Below, one piece after another: positions 26,343 through 34,691 of a stretch of DNA of 64,000 bases; within the stretch, counting starts at the first letter, position 1, and each line of letters opens with the position of its first letter. The translations under genes and the position numbers were made by a program. The notes beneath the pieces are model-generated. The model saw only the letters and a program-made list of their open reading frames with translations, had not been told where the DNA came from and searched no databases. Source of the DNA: Cupriavidus necator (lineage in GTDB: Bacteria > Pseudomonadota > Gammaproteobacteria > Burkholderiales > Burkholderiaceae). The DNA lies in NCBI RefSeq assembly GCF_013141915.1, contig NZ_SROX01000004.1, forward strand, positions 186,001 to 250,000, read 5' to 3'.

Positions 26343-26705
26343 ATGCCGATGATTTCCTCGATCGATGCCGTGACACTCGCCACCCACGACATGTCACGAG
26401 CCGTTGCCTTCTACCAGGCGCTCGGATTCCAGATCCGCTATGGAGGCGCCGACGCGGAATTCACCAGCTTCCACGTCGGCACGGGCTATCTCAACCTGAT
26501 TGCGCAGCCGTCCAGCCGGCAATGGTCATGGTGGGGACGCGTCATTTTCCATGTCGACGATGTCGACGCCATCCACCAACGTGCGCTCGAACACGGGCTG
26601 CGTCCCGAGGCCGCCCCGCGCGATGCCGAGTGGGGCGAGCGGTATTTCCATCTCAGCGATCCCGACGGCCATGAGCTGAGTTTTGCGAAACGGTTGGTGG
26701 GATGA
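26343..26705 (+). CDS. VOC-superfamily (glyoxalase-like) protein
   Basis: 120 aa, a single VOC module of two beta-alpha-beta-beta-beta units. Seen are DAVTLATHDMSRAVAFYQAL at the start, then the second unit VIFHVDDVDAIHQRALEHG and the terminal YFHLSDPDGHELSFAK with the metal-ligand His/Glu pattern. An ATG two codons later could also start it. It lies 30 bases after amrS on the same strand. Function could be a lyase, a dioxygenase or drug binding. Confidence 0.8.
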   Translation: MPMISSIDAVTLATHDMSRAVAFYQALGFQIRYGGADAEFTSFHVGTGYLNLIAQPSSRQWSWWGRVIFHVDDVDAIHQRALEHGLRPEAAPRDAEWGERYFHLSDPDGHELSFAKRLVG

Positions 26706-26749
26706 GCGCCAATGTACCTACCGCCGAAGAACCTTTACCGCGGATCGGT

Positions 26750-27322
26750 TCACCGAGCCTTGCGATAGTGATCCCTGATGAAGACGGGCAGATCGTTTGA
26801 CGGCGGCGTAAACGGAACCTGATACATCATGTCGCCGACGAAGCCACGGTGATAGGTGGCATGGTTGACTAGATGCAGCACGATCTCCTCTTGCGTCATG
26901 ACCCCCACTCCCCCGCCGACAAACTCGAAATGAACGGTCTTGGTCAAATCCTCGTTCGACCAGTTGCAGACAAGATCGATATACCAGCGGTCCATCTCCT
27001 GAACCGCTTGCCACAGATCACCAACCGGCGGGGTGTGCTCGGTGTTGCGGGCGGTGTAGCCATGTTTCCTGCCTTGCAGATGGTGCCTGAAAATGTCGTC
27101 CACGACGTACACATGGTTCAAGGTGTGGACCATGTTCCCAAACCGCGTCGGCCGCGGCCGGAGAGCCTCGCCATCCGGCAGATCCATCACGCTCCTGAAG
27201 GTCAGTTCGTTCGCCCACTCTTTGTAATGCAGCAGCATTTTCAAGGTGTCTGCGGCTGAAGCCGGTGGCGCGGAGTCAACGGCGGCTGCGGGGGATGGCT
27301 GGATCTGTGGGACTGCGGGCAT
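26750..27322 (-). CDS. DinB-family (DUF664-type) protein
   Basis: 190 aa from the ATG at 27320-27322, which has GGAG eight bases upstream; the longer in-frame start lacks one. The DinB four-helix metal-binding fold is suggested by LLHYKEWANELTF, TLNHVYVVDDIFRHHLQG and LVNHATYHRGFVGDMMY, which supply the usual His triad. A low-complexity Pro/Ala stretch precedes the domain. Members include mycothiol-type transferases and damage-induced proteins. No functional partner is adjacent. Confidence 0.82.
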   Translation of the reverse strand: MPAVPQIQPSPAAAVDSAPPASAADTLKMLLHYKEWANELTFRSVMDLPDGEALRPRPTRFGNMVHTLNHVYVVDDIFRHHLQGRKHGYTARNTEHTPPVGDLWQAVQEMDRWYIDLVCNWSNEDLTKTVHFEFVGGGVGVMTQEEIVLHLVNHATYHRGFVGDMMYQVPFTPPSNDLPVFIRDHYRKAR

Positions 27323-27472
27323 GCGGATAACTCCTTGTTTCAAACGTTGGCCGGGTCGAGAAGGCCGATATCCGTTTTTATTCGAGTGGTTCCTGGTGGT
27401 GGCCTGAACGGCTTGGCGGACTGGCAAGTAGCGCCTGCAAGCTGGCTTGCCACGATGCGTTATGCAGCTTGC

Positions 27473-28324
27473 CTACGGCGCTGAAAATCCTCGCAGCCGG
27501 CCTTCGACATGGGTGCGGGTTTCGCCGCCGACCCAGATCCGGCCGGCTTCATCGCGGCTCACATGAATGCGGCCCTTCCGACCGAGGCGGGTCCCCTGGG
27601 CGGCGACATAGGCTTCCTTAACCACGCCTGCGGCAAACAGCCATTGCGCCAGCGAGGCATTGAGGCTTCCTGTCACAGGGTCTTCGACAATTGTCCCCAA
27701 ATGATCGCTAAAAAAAGCACGAACCTCGAAGGCTGCATCACCACCGGCATGGGGGCCGACGACGCCGACATCAATCCTGCGTGGCCAGCTTCGTGCCGGG
27801 TTCAGGGCAAGCACTTGCTCCGCCGAGGCCAGCCTGATCCCCAGCCATCCGGGGCCGTTGTCGATCCAGGCGGCATCAACCACGTCGCATGGTTCGATCC
27901 CCAGAAACTGCAGCGCCTCGGCCAGTTCATTGTGTGTGGGCGTGCCGGAACGAATCAGCGGCGGAGCGCCAAAGGAAAGCCGTTCCTTATCACGTCGAAC
28001 GTTAACCAGCCCTGCGCCGCATTCCTGGATGATTTCGGCCTGCTGCTTCGGCTCGCCGCCGGTCGAAAGCCAGGCACGGCAACTCCCGAGCGTCGGGTGT
28101 CCGGCAAAAGGCATTTCCCGGTCCAGCGTGAAAATCCTGACCCGGTAGTCCGCGCACGGATTTGTGGGCGATAGCAGAAAGGCCGTCTCCGACAGGTTGA
28201 ACCAGCGCGTCAACCGCTGCATATCGTCCGTCTCCAGCCCATCGGCGCCAAGGACCACCGCCAGCGGGTTGCCGGAAACCGGCGCGGAGCCGAAGACGTC
28301 GACCATCTGGACGACAAAGCTCAT
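27473..28324 (-). CDS. PhzF-family isomerase/epimerase-like protein
   Basis: 283 aa from the ATG at 28322-28324. The diaminopimelate-epimerase-like fold shows SGNPLAVVLGADGL near residue 18, FAGHPTLGSCRAWL near residue 75 and EDPVTGSLNASLAQWL near residue 215. The usual catalytic Glu lies near residue 45 (FNLSETAFLL). It starts 3 bases after the stop of a 30-aa ORF that itself overlaps the LysE gene, so it belongs to the MocR-linked VOC-LysE cluster. Confidence 0.87.
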   Translation of the reverse strand: MSFVVQMVDVFGSAPVSGNPLAVVLGADGLETDDMQRLTRWFNLSETAFLLSPTNPCADYRVRIFTLDREMPFAGHPTLGSCRAWLSTGGEPKQQAEIIQECGAGLVNVRRDKERLSFGAPPLIRSGTPTHNELAEALQFLGIEPCDVVDAAWIDNGPGWLGIRLASAEQVLALNPARSWPRRIDVGVVGPHAGGDAAFEVRAFFSDHLGTIVEDPVTGSLNASLAQWLFAAGVVKEAYVAAQGTRLGRKGRIHVSRDEAGRIWVGGETRTHVEGRLRGFSAP

Positions 28325-28327
28325 CAA

Positions 28328-28420
28328 TCATTCCTTAGTTCGTGGCGGCGCTGGCAGGCCCAGGCGGCGCAACCAGTCAATGTTGGTCCATCGAATAGCG
28401 ACGTCAACACGCCGGGACAT
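28328..28420 (-). CDS. 30-aa ORF bridging lysE and phzF
   Basis: ATG at 28418-28420 overlaps the LysE TGA as TGATG, and its own TGA (28328-28330) lies 3 bases before the PhzF start. The peptide starts MSRRVDVAIRWTNIDWLRRL, is basic and Trp-containing, and is not hydrophobic enough for a membrane span. The tight spacing on both sides suggests it is translated, either as a real small protein or as a coupling device. It could also be the residue of a deleted gene. No family recognised. Confidence 0.4.
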   Translation of the reverse strand: MSRRVDVAIRWTNIDWLRRLGLPAPPRTKE

Positions 28421-29049
28421 CAGCTCTGCGATGCAAGGAGCTTTCCTCCCGCGACCGCAAACAGCGCGGACAATCCCCCCTCGATCCAACGCCTGACTCT
28501 GGTGTAGAAAGCAATCATCGGGGCGGTCGAGAAGAGGATCGCGTAGCCGCCGAACACGATGACGCCGAGAAAAGCGCAGCCGCCGATGATCGCCGGCAAG
28601 GTGCCGCTCGAGGCGTCTTGCCGGAGCCCGAGCGACATGATCGCCGTCCAGGCCATGATGGCTTTGGGGTTGCCGATGTGCATGAGGACGCCCTGCCGGT
28701 AGAGCGACCGATAGCGTGGCGTGGCCCGCCCTGCGTCTGCGCCCGCGAAGTCCGAAACCGGCTTCAGGGCGGACCTGCCCGCGCGAAACGCCAGGTAGAG
28801 CAGATAGACACCGCCAATGATCTTGATGAGGGAAAGCGCCTGGGCACAGGCGGCCAGTATGGCGGAGATGCCGGTCGCGGCCAGGGTTGCCCAGAACAGC
28901 GAGCCTGTCATGACGCCGCCCGCCAGGACGAGGGCTGATATGCGGCCGTCGCGCATCGCCGCTGCCATGATCGCCATGTTGCTTGGCCCCGGACTGGCGA
29001 TGGCGAGGAGATAAGTGCCATAGACCAGCGCGATCTGACTACCACTCAT
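28420..29049 (-). CDS. LysE/RhtB-family amino acid exporter
   Basis: 209 aa from the ATG at 29047-29049. Six hydrophobic segments are visible, with the family signature TYLLAIASPGPSNMAIM at the N-terminus and IGNPKAIMAW in the middle (about residue 115). It exports amino acids or related metabolites across the inner membrane. It lies 91 bases after the VOC gene and is coupled to the 30-aa ORF and phzF. A divergent MocR regulator probably controls it. Confidence 0.88.
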   Translation of the reverse strand: MSGSQIALVYGTYLLAIASPGPSNMAIMAAAMRDGRISALVLAGGVMTGSLFWATLAATGISAILAACAQALSLIKIIGGVYLLYLAFRAGRSALKPVSDFAGADAGRATPRYRSLYRQGVLMHIGNPKAIMAWTAIMSLGLRQDASSGTLPAIIGGCAFLGVIVFGGYAILFSTAPMIAFYTRVRRWIEGGLSALFAVAGGKLLASQS

Positions 29050-29140
29050 TGAACATTCACCTGGAGCGCATCCCGAAAAGGGCAAACGGGTTTTGGATAA
29101 AGTTTTGCGTTAAAGCTAAAACGTCCGGTCGGCTTCGGCC

Positions 29141-29545
29141 CTATTGCGGGAGATCTCCACGATGGACGATGTGGACCTTGTTGCCATCCGGATCGCGCAG
29201 ATACGCGCCGAAATAGCCGTCGCCGTAATGCGGACGCGGCCCGGGAGCGCCGTCATCGGTCCCGCCATGCAGAAGACCCGCGCCATGCGCCGCCTTCACG
29301 GCCGCTTCGGACGGGGCCAGAAAGGCGACCATGCTGCCGTTGCCAGCCGTCGCCGGTTCGCCATTGTGGGGACTGTAGACATAGAAGCGTGGCAGCAGCG
29401 CTGCCTGTGTCACCCAGCACAGCGACGGCGGCCCGCCATCGGGCGTGACCATGCGCCGCCTCAGTCCGAGCGGAGCGAGCACCGCATCATAGAAATCGCC
29501 TGCGCGCTCAAGATCTCCCGTTCCCACCGTGACATGGCTGAACAT
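29141..29545 (-). CDS. VOC-superfamily (glyoxalase-like) protein
   Basis: 134 aa from the ATG at 29543-29545, with GGAGA before it; an upstream in-frame start reads into the divergent promoter. The VOC motifs MFSHVTVGTGDLERAGDFYDA, HNGEPATAGNGSMVAF and YLRDPDGNKVHIVH are clear. It is the first gene of the cluster VOC-LysE-ORF-PhzF and faces the MocR regulator across a 133-base region containing a perfect 22-bp palindrome. Confidence 0.83.
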   Translation of the reverse strand: MFSHVTVGTGDLERAGDFYDAVLAPLGLRRRMVTPDGGPPSLCWVTQAALLPRFYVYSPHNGEPATAGNGSMVAFLAPSEAAVKAAHGAGLLHGGTDDGAPGPRPHYGDGYFGAYLRDPDGNKVHIVHRGDLPQ

Positions 29546-29640
29546 CCGGCTCTCCGATTGCCCGCAAACGGTCGGGCTGAATTTGTCATGCACATATTTC
29601 CGCCTGTACCATAACTCGCATAACACTTGCTGGCTATTGA

Positions 29641-29662
29641 AATAGTGTCACGTGACACTATT
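29641..29662. promoter_or_regulatory. Perfect 22-bp palindrome, candidate MocR operator
   Basis: AATAGTGTCAC followed directly by its reverse complement GTGACACTATT. It lies 96 bases before the VOC start and 16 bases before the MocR ATG, in an AT-rich patch. Perfect symmetry at this length in a divergent promoter strongly suggests a protein-binding site. Confidence 0.65.
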
Positions 29663-29678
29663 CATTCGGATCGTAAAA

Positions 29679-31031
29679 ATGCGGCTTCAATCCCCCTGGG
29701 TGCCCCGCCTGGCAGACATCGAAGCGAGTCTCGCTGAAAGGCTGGGGCTGGCTCTGGCCGACGACATCATCGAGGGCCGACTCAGCGGCGGAGACCGTCT
29801 GCCCGCCCATCGCGATCTTGCCGGGAAGCTGGGTATCGGGCTTGGTACGGTGACGAAAGCCTACGCCGCACTCGAACGGCGAGGTTTGGCACGCAGCGTC
29901 AAGGGTCGGGGGACGTTCGTGGCGATCCGCCAGGCACGTGAGGACCGACAGATCGATCTCTCGTCCAATGCGCCCCCGGCCATGCTTGGCGCCCGTCTGC
30001 TGGCGCGGACATTGGCCGCGATCGCACGGAAGATCGACGCGGCTCATCTCAATCTCTACGCCCCGCCCGCCGGCCACCTGGAGCACCGCCGCCTGCTGGC
30101 CAGCTGGCTCGAAACCCTCGGCATGACGGTCGATCCGTCGCATCTGGTGTTGACGAGCAATGCCCGCCAGGCCATTTCCCTGGCCTTCGAGCTTGCCTGT
30201 GGCCCGCAAGGGGTGATCCTGACAGAACGGATCACCTATCCCGGTGCCATCGCGCTGGCCCGGCGCAAAGGGTATCGGGTGCTGGGCATCGATATCGATG
30301 CGGAAGGGATGATGCCGGAAACGCTTGCCAGCGCCCTTGATGACATCGCTTCGCCCGGTAACCGGGCCGTCTATCTCACACCGACGCTCCACAACCCGAC
30401 GACTGCCACGATGGGAACTGCGCGAAGGCAGGCTATCGTCGATATCTGCCGGCGGGCGGGTGCCTGGATCATCGAAGATGGCGTCTATGCGCTGGGCCCG
30501 TCCTCTGCGCCTGCACTCGCGACCTTGGCGCCCGAGATCGTTTTCCACGTCAATGGACTGTCAAAGTCCCTGGGCCCCGGATTGAGAGTCGGCATGCTCG
30601 CGCTGCCGGCTGGAATGAACGCGGTCGCCGAAGAAGCCCTGCAAGATTTACCCATGGCCCCGTCGCCATTGTCCTGTGCCGTGGTGGAAGAATGGTTATC
30701 CAGCGGCGTGGTCGAGCCGATCCAGCAGGATCTGCTTCATGAGGCGCGACGCAGATCGGACCTGGCCGTCTCGCTGCTCGGCACCAGCGAACTTGTCTCG
30801 CATCCCGATGCCTATCACGTGTGGCTACCGATGCCGCGCGACGCCGCCAATCGTTTCGCGACAGCCGCGGCCGCCTTGGGCATCAGGGTGACGCCACCAG
30901 AAGCCGTGATGGTGGACGGCGATGATCAGAGGGGCGGAATCCGTCTTTGTCTTGGTGGACCTTCCTTCGAGGATCTGACGGAAGCACTTACCCTATTGGC
31001 AAGGCTTCTCACGGCTTGTCGGTCAGAATGA
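29679..31031 (+). CDS. MocR-type regulator (GntR HTH fused to aminotransferase-like domain)
   Basis: 450 aa from the ATG at 29679; an earlier in-frame GTG (29652) lies inside the 22-bp palindrome and is rejected. The GntR winged HTH is residues about 10-75 (RLPAHRDLAGKLGIGLGTVT, KGRGTFVAI). The class I aminotransferase domain follows, with the PLP lysine in NGLSKSLG (Lys296). MocR proteins sense amino-acid-like or vitamin B6 ligands. Divergent from the VOC-LysE-PhzF cluster, it likely controls export or modification of an amino-acid-type compound. Confidence 0.9.
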   Translation: MRLQSPWVPRLADIEASLAERLGLALADDIIEGRLSGGDRLPAHRDLAGKLGIGLGTVTKAYAALERRGLARSVKGRGTFVAIRQAREDRQIDLSSNAPPAMLGARLLARTLAAIARKIDAAHLNLYAPPAGHLEHRRLLASWLETLGMTVDPSHLVLTSNARQAISLAFELACGPQGVILTERITYPGAIALARRKGYRVLGIDIDAEGMMPETLASALDDIASPGNRAVYLTPTLHNPTTATMGTARRQAIVDICRRAGAWIIEDGVYALGPSSAPALATLAPEIVFHVNGLSKSLGPGLRVGMLALPAGMNAVAEEALQDLPMAPSPLSCAVVEEWLSSGVVEPIQQDLLHEARRRSDLAVSLLGTSELVSHPDAYHVWLPMPRDAANRFATAAAALGIRVTPPEAVMVDGDDQRGGIRLCLGGPSFEDLTEALTLLARLLTACRSE

Positions 31032-31148
31032 TATGGCCGACGACAAGTGCTCGATGTGCAGCCGTTCGGCGGCGCCCAGGGAAATGACGCATTGCCAATG
31101 CATGTCCCTGGCCGGCGCCGCCTTCAAGAATGGGGGCCGCTCCGATCC

Positions 31149-32147
31149 TTACATCGTTGGCTGGAAGTTGGCGGATACACGCTGGCGCAGATAGTCCTCT
31201 GCGCTGATCGGCGCGTACTTGCCGGACGGGCTTTCGATCATCACATCGCGGTTGGCCTGGCAAAAGAACGCCAGACTGTAGCGCGAGCCCTGGTATTCGT
31301 GCGGCTGTGGGTTGCGCACGCGGTGGAAATTGGAGGGCAACCGGTCATCGCTCCAGCGCATCAGCATGTCACCAATATTGCAGGTGATGATGTCATCCGC
31401 CGGCTCGATGTTGGTCCATTCCTGGCCCTCCATCTCCTTGCCCGGACACAGTTGCAGGCCACCCTGGCCCGCGCTCTGGAATAGCAGCGTCAGGCAGTCG
31501 AAATCCGTATGTGCGCCGGCGCGCCACAGTCCGGATGGCACCGAGGGGTCGCTCGGGAAATAGTGCAGCAGTCGCAGCGTGCTCTGGTAGGTGGGTCGGG
31601 ACGGGTCGTGCGCCCGGGTGAAAAAGTCGCGCGCGAAGCCGAGCTTCTCGGCGAAGCAAGACAGCACGCGCATGCCGACCTGCCAGCATTGCGCCTCGAA
31701 CGCCAGCATGACAGCACGAAAGGCCGGCAGCTCGTCTTCGGTCGGCCACAGCGGCGCCATGTGCGGCAGCGTGATCTGGTACGACTCCTTCTGGTCGTGT
31801 GTGCCCGTGGACGGCCGCACCTGTGCCTTGCTCTCCCAGCCGCTGTTCAGTGCCCGCTGCAAGGGGTACTGCGCTTTGACGGCTTCCGGCAGGGCGAAGA
31901 AGCGCCGCGCCATCTCGAACGCTCCCTGTACCTGCGCCAGGTCGATGCCGTGGTTGACGAGCTGGAAGAAACCGACATCGGTGGCGGCTGCCCACAGCGC
32001 TTCAGTGATCTGTGTGCGGCGCGCCTCGAAGTCGGACAGGTCGATACGGCGGACCTCACGCGCCTGGGTCTCTGAACCCTGCCCGCCCATGCAGGCTTCC
32101 TTGTCGAGTTCGGTCAGGGTGTAAGGAGAGGCCGTCAGCGTAGTCAT
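31149..32147 (-). CDS. Isopenicillin N synthase-like 2OG-Fe(II) oxygenase
   Basis: 332 aa from the ATG at 32145-32147 (GGAGC five bases upstream). The N-terminal DIOX_N region (RIDLSDFEARRTQITEALW) is followed by the Fe(II)/2OG core. The iron ligands His213 and Asp215 lie in GAHTDFDCLTLLFQ, with a distal His in NFHRVRNP and the 2-oxoglutarate Arg in RYSLAFF. It is divergent from an NMT1-type ABC transporter with a trailing amidohydrolase remnant. A cytosolic oxidation of the imported compound, perhaps a purine or other heterocycle, is plausible but inferred. Confidence 0.87.
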   Translation of the reverse strand: MTTLTASPYTLTELDKEACMGGQGSETQAREVRRIDLSDFEARRTQITEALWAAATDVGFFQLVNHGIDLAQVQGAFEMARRFFALPEAVKAQYPLQRALNSGWESKAQVRPSTGTHDQKESYQITLPHMAPLWPTEDELPAFRAVMLAFEAQCWQVGMRVLSCFAEKLGFARDFFTRAHDPSRPTYQSTLRLLHYFPSDPSVPSGLWRAGAHTDFDCLTLLFQSAGQGGLQLCPGKEMEGQEWTNIEPADDIITCNIGDMLMRWSDDRLPSNFHRVRNPQPHEYQGSRYSLAFFCQANRDVMIESPSGKYAPISAEDYLRQRVSANFQPTM

Positions 32148-32291
32148 ATGTGCTCCGTGCGAAAGAAGGTCGATGGGTGTCGGACCGGGAGCAACAGGCA
32201 ACGCGCAGAAGTTTGCGCAAGCAATCCGGGCAGCGGTCTTGAAGCTCCGACGGCAAGCAAGCCAAGCCGTTGCGGCTCGACCTGTTCCGAC

Positions 32292-32351
32292 TTCAAGAGC
32301 AATTCCCGGCCAGCCGGCACAACCTGCGCGACTGGTGAACGCTTCTACTCT
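32292..32351 (+). repeat. Interspersed intergenic repeat, copy a
   Basis: TTCAAGAGCAATT (32292-32304), 30 bases, then GTGAACGCTTCTACTCT (32335-32351). Copy b (32547-32627) carries both blocks exactly, in the opposite orientation, with a 51-base spacer. GCGCGAC precedes the second block in both copies. Confidence 0.6.
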
Positions 32352-32546
32352 CGCTAGCGACAGTGCAAAGTTCACGCCAGGCAGTGAGGTCCTAAGGTAA
32401 GAGCGAATTGGCCGGTGGACGCACCAGCTTTAATCCCGCTGCACCCTCAACGGGCGGGACATGCACACCGATGGCGTGTCGGCACGAAGGGCATGGCACC
32501 CATATATGCCGCCGCGAATGGCATGGAAGTTGCTGAAGTACGAGTA

Positions 32547-32627
32547 AGAGTAGAAGCGTTCACTGTCGCGCCAGGAGCCGAACGGTTTCCGGATAACCAG
32601 CGCGAACAGCCGGAAATTGCTCTTGAA
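32547..32627 (-). repeat. Interspersed intergenic repeat, copy b
   Basis: On the minus strand TTCAAGAGCAATT (32615-32627) and GTGAACGCTTCTACTCT (32547-32563) recur as in copy a, but the spacer is 21 bases longer. The intervening DNA is otherwise only partly similar. Copy b lies 137 bases before the ABC binding protein gene. Confidence 0.6.
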
Positions 32628-32763
32628 AGCCGCGCCTGTGTGTCCGGTAGTTCGGACCGAGACCGTGCCTTCATGACGCATGCCCTGCATCCATTGAACC
32701 GCTTGGCTCTCATGACGGCTCGGACGCAGGCGTGTTGAACGACAGCTCAAACCGCGCCCCGCC

Positions 32764-33750
32764 ATGACACCTCGCCTCTTGCTCCGCCGCCTGCTCGGGT
32801 TGGCAGCCATTGCCGCCACCTGCTGGTCCGCCAGTGCCTTGGCACTCGACAAGGTCGTGTTCCTCACCTCCTGGTACGCCCAGGCCGAACATGGCGGCTT
32901 CTACCAGGCCGTTGCTACCGGCCTCTACAAGGAATACGGCCTCGATGTGCAGATCCGCATGGGCGGCCCACAAGTCAACGGCATGCAGATCCTGAGCAGC
33001 GGCCAGGCAGACTTTCTCATGGGCTATGACCTGCAGGTGCTCAAGAGCGTCGAACAGGGTGTGCCTGTCACCACGGTAGGCGCGTCAATGCAGACCGACC
33101 CACAAGGCATGATGACGCATGAAGACGTGAAGAGCCTTGCGGACCTGAGGACGCGCACCGTCCTGGTCTCCACCTCTGGACGCACCACCTGGTGGCCGTG
33201 GCTACGGGGCAAATACAAGCTCGACGAATCTCAGTCGCGCGTCTACACGTTCAATCTGCAGCCGTTTCTTGCCGACCCCAATGCCGCGCAGCAGGCCTAC
33301 GCGTCGTCGGAGCTGTTCAGCGCCGACAAGGCAGGCGTGAAGGCGCGCTTCTTCCTGTTTGCCGATGATGGCTACCCGCCCTACGGCACCACCATCGTGA
33401 CGATGGAGAAGACCGTCAGGGAAAAGCCGGATCTGATCGCCCGTTTCGTGCGTGCCTCGATGGAGGGCTGGAAGAGCTACCTGGCCGACCCGGCGCCCGC
33501 CAACGCGCTCATCAAGCGTGACAACCCGAACATGAAGGACGACCAGCTCGCCTATGGCCTGGACAAGCTCAAGCAGTTCCGCATGATCACCGGCGGGGAC
33601 GCCGCCACGCAAGGCATTGGCGTGATGACCGACGCGCGCTGGCGCAAGACGCGTGATTTCATGGTCGAGGTGGGTCTGCTCAAGGCCGATCTGGACTGGA
33701 AGCGTGCCTACACCACGCAGTTCGTCAAAGACCTGAGGGTGATGCCATGA
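32764..33750 (+). CDS. NMT1/THI5-type ABC transporter substrate-binding protein
   Basis: 328 aa. Signal peptide about residues 1-28 (ending SASALA). The NMT1-like domain shows VVFLTSWYAQAEHGGFYQAV, GLYKEYGLDVQIRMGG and a YDLQVLKSVEQGVPVTTV lobe. This family feeds pyrimidine-, taurine- or nucleobase-type ABC importers. It is the first of three transporter genes (binding protein, ATPase, permease). Paired with a divergent 2OG oxygenase and a trailing amidohydrolase fragment, the ligand may be a nitrogen heterocycle. Confidence 0.85.
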   Translation: MTPRLLLRRLLGLAAIAATCWSASALALDKVVFLTSWYAQAEHGGFYQAVATGLYKEYGLDVQIRMGGPQVNGMQILSSGQADFLMGYDLQVLKSVEQGVPVTTVGASMQTDPQGMMTHEDVKSLADLRTRTVLVSTSGRTTWWPWLRGKYKLDESQSRVYTFNLQPFLADPNAAQQAYASSELFSADKAGVKARFFLFADDGYPPYGTTIVTMEKTVREKPDLIARFVRASMEGWKSYLADPAPANALIKRDNPNMKDDQLAYGLDKLKQFRMITGGDAATQGIGVMTDARWRKTRDFMVEVGLLKADLDWKRAYTTQFVKDLRVMP

Positions 33751-33795
33751 AGACCGCATCGCATGCCAAATCGGTGTTCTATTGGAGAGGCCGCC

Positions 33796-34674
33796 ATGTC
33801 GCTCGTCTTTCGTAACAGCAGCCGCGTTGCTGCCGTCCCGCCAGCGGGTGGCAGCCCGCTTCCGTTGGATGGGGTGCGGGCTGTCGATGCCCCGGCGTTG
33901 TTCGCCAACCAGGTCGAGAAGACGTATCCGAACGGCACCGTGGCCCTCGAGCGGGTCAGGCTTGCCATCCAGCCGGGCGAGTTCGTCTCGCTGCTCGGGC
34001 CGTCCGGCTGCGGCAAGAGCACGCTGCTCAAGCTGTTTGCCGGACTGGAACAACCGTCGGCCGGCCACATGCGCTGGTGGGGCGGGCCTGCGCTCGCCGC
34101 GGGTATCGGCACGCCAGGGCGAACGTTCGCGATGGTATTCCAGGAGGCAACGTTGATGCCATGGGCGAGAGTGGCCGACAACGCGCGCCTGCCGCTCGAC
34201 CTGGCGCGCATGCCGCGCGCGGAGGCCGACGAGCGCGTACGGCGCGCCCTCGCGCTCGTCGGCCTCGGTCACTTCGGAAAAGCGTACCCGCGCGAGTTGT
34301 CCGGCGGCATGCAGATGCGCGTGTCGATCGCGCGTGCCCTGGCCGTGCATCCCGACCTGCTGCTGATGGACGAGCCCTTTGGTGCGCTGGACGAGTTTAC
34401 GCGTAACAAGCTCGATGCGGACCTGCGCGCACTGTGGGCCGAGCGCGGGCTGACGGTGGTGTTTGTCACGCACAGCATCTACGAGGCGGTCTATCTGTCG
34501 AGCCGTGTGATCGTCATGGCAGCTCGCCCCGGCCGGATCATTGCTGACGTGCCGATCGAAGGCCCGGCCGTGCGCGACGATGCCTTCCGCGTGTCGCCGG
34601 CCTTCATGCAGTACTGCGCGCAACTGTCGGCCCTGCTGACACAGGCCAATACCGGTGCGCCGGCGGCCGACTGA
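33796..34674 (+). CDS. ABC transporter ATPase (nitrate/sulfonate/taurine-type)
   Basis: 292 aa from the ATG at 33796 with GGAGAGG eight bases before it. Walker A GPSGCGKST spans residues 68-76, the Q-loop lies in VFQEATLMPW, the signature is LSGGMQMRVSIARAL, Walker B is LLMDEPFGALDEF and the H-loop lies in VTHSIYEAVYLS. It hydrolyses ATP for import by the neighbouring permease. It starts 45 bases after the binding protein gene and ends 17 bases before the permease. Confidence 0.92.
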   Translation: MSLVFRNSSRVAAVPPAGGSPLPLDGVRAVDAPALFANQVEKTYPNGTVALERVRLAIQPGEFVSLLGPSGCGKSTLLKLFAGLEQPSAGHMRWWGGPALAAGIGTPGRTFAMVFQEATLMPWARVADNARLPLDLARMPRAEADERVRRALALVGLGHFGKAYPRELSGGMQMRVSIARALAVHPDLLLMDEPFGALDEFTRNKLDADLRALWAERGLTVVFVTHSIYEAVYLSSRVIVMAARPGRIIADVPIEGPAVRDDAFRVSPAFMQYCAQLSALLTQANTGAPAAD

Positions 34675-34691
34675 TCTTTGGAGAACCCATC

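Larger units (their letters stand above)
32148..32763. other. 616-base divergent intergenic region with inverted repeat copies
   Basis: No gene is supported here. It contains two copies, in opposite orientation, of a repeat made of TTCAAGAGCAATT and GTGAACGCTTCTACTCT. The short frames it generates (such as FKSN...ERFYS) are products of the repeat. Promoters for the oxygenase and the ABC operon must lie here, but none could be assigned. Confidence 0.5.
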
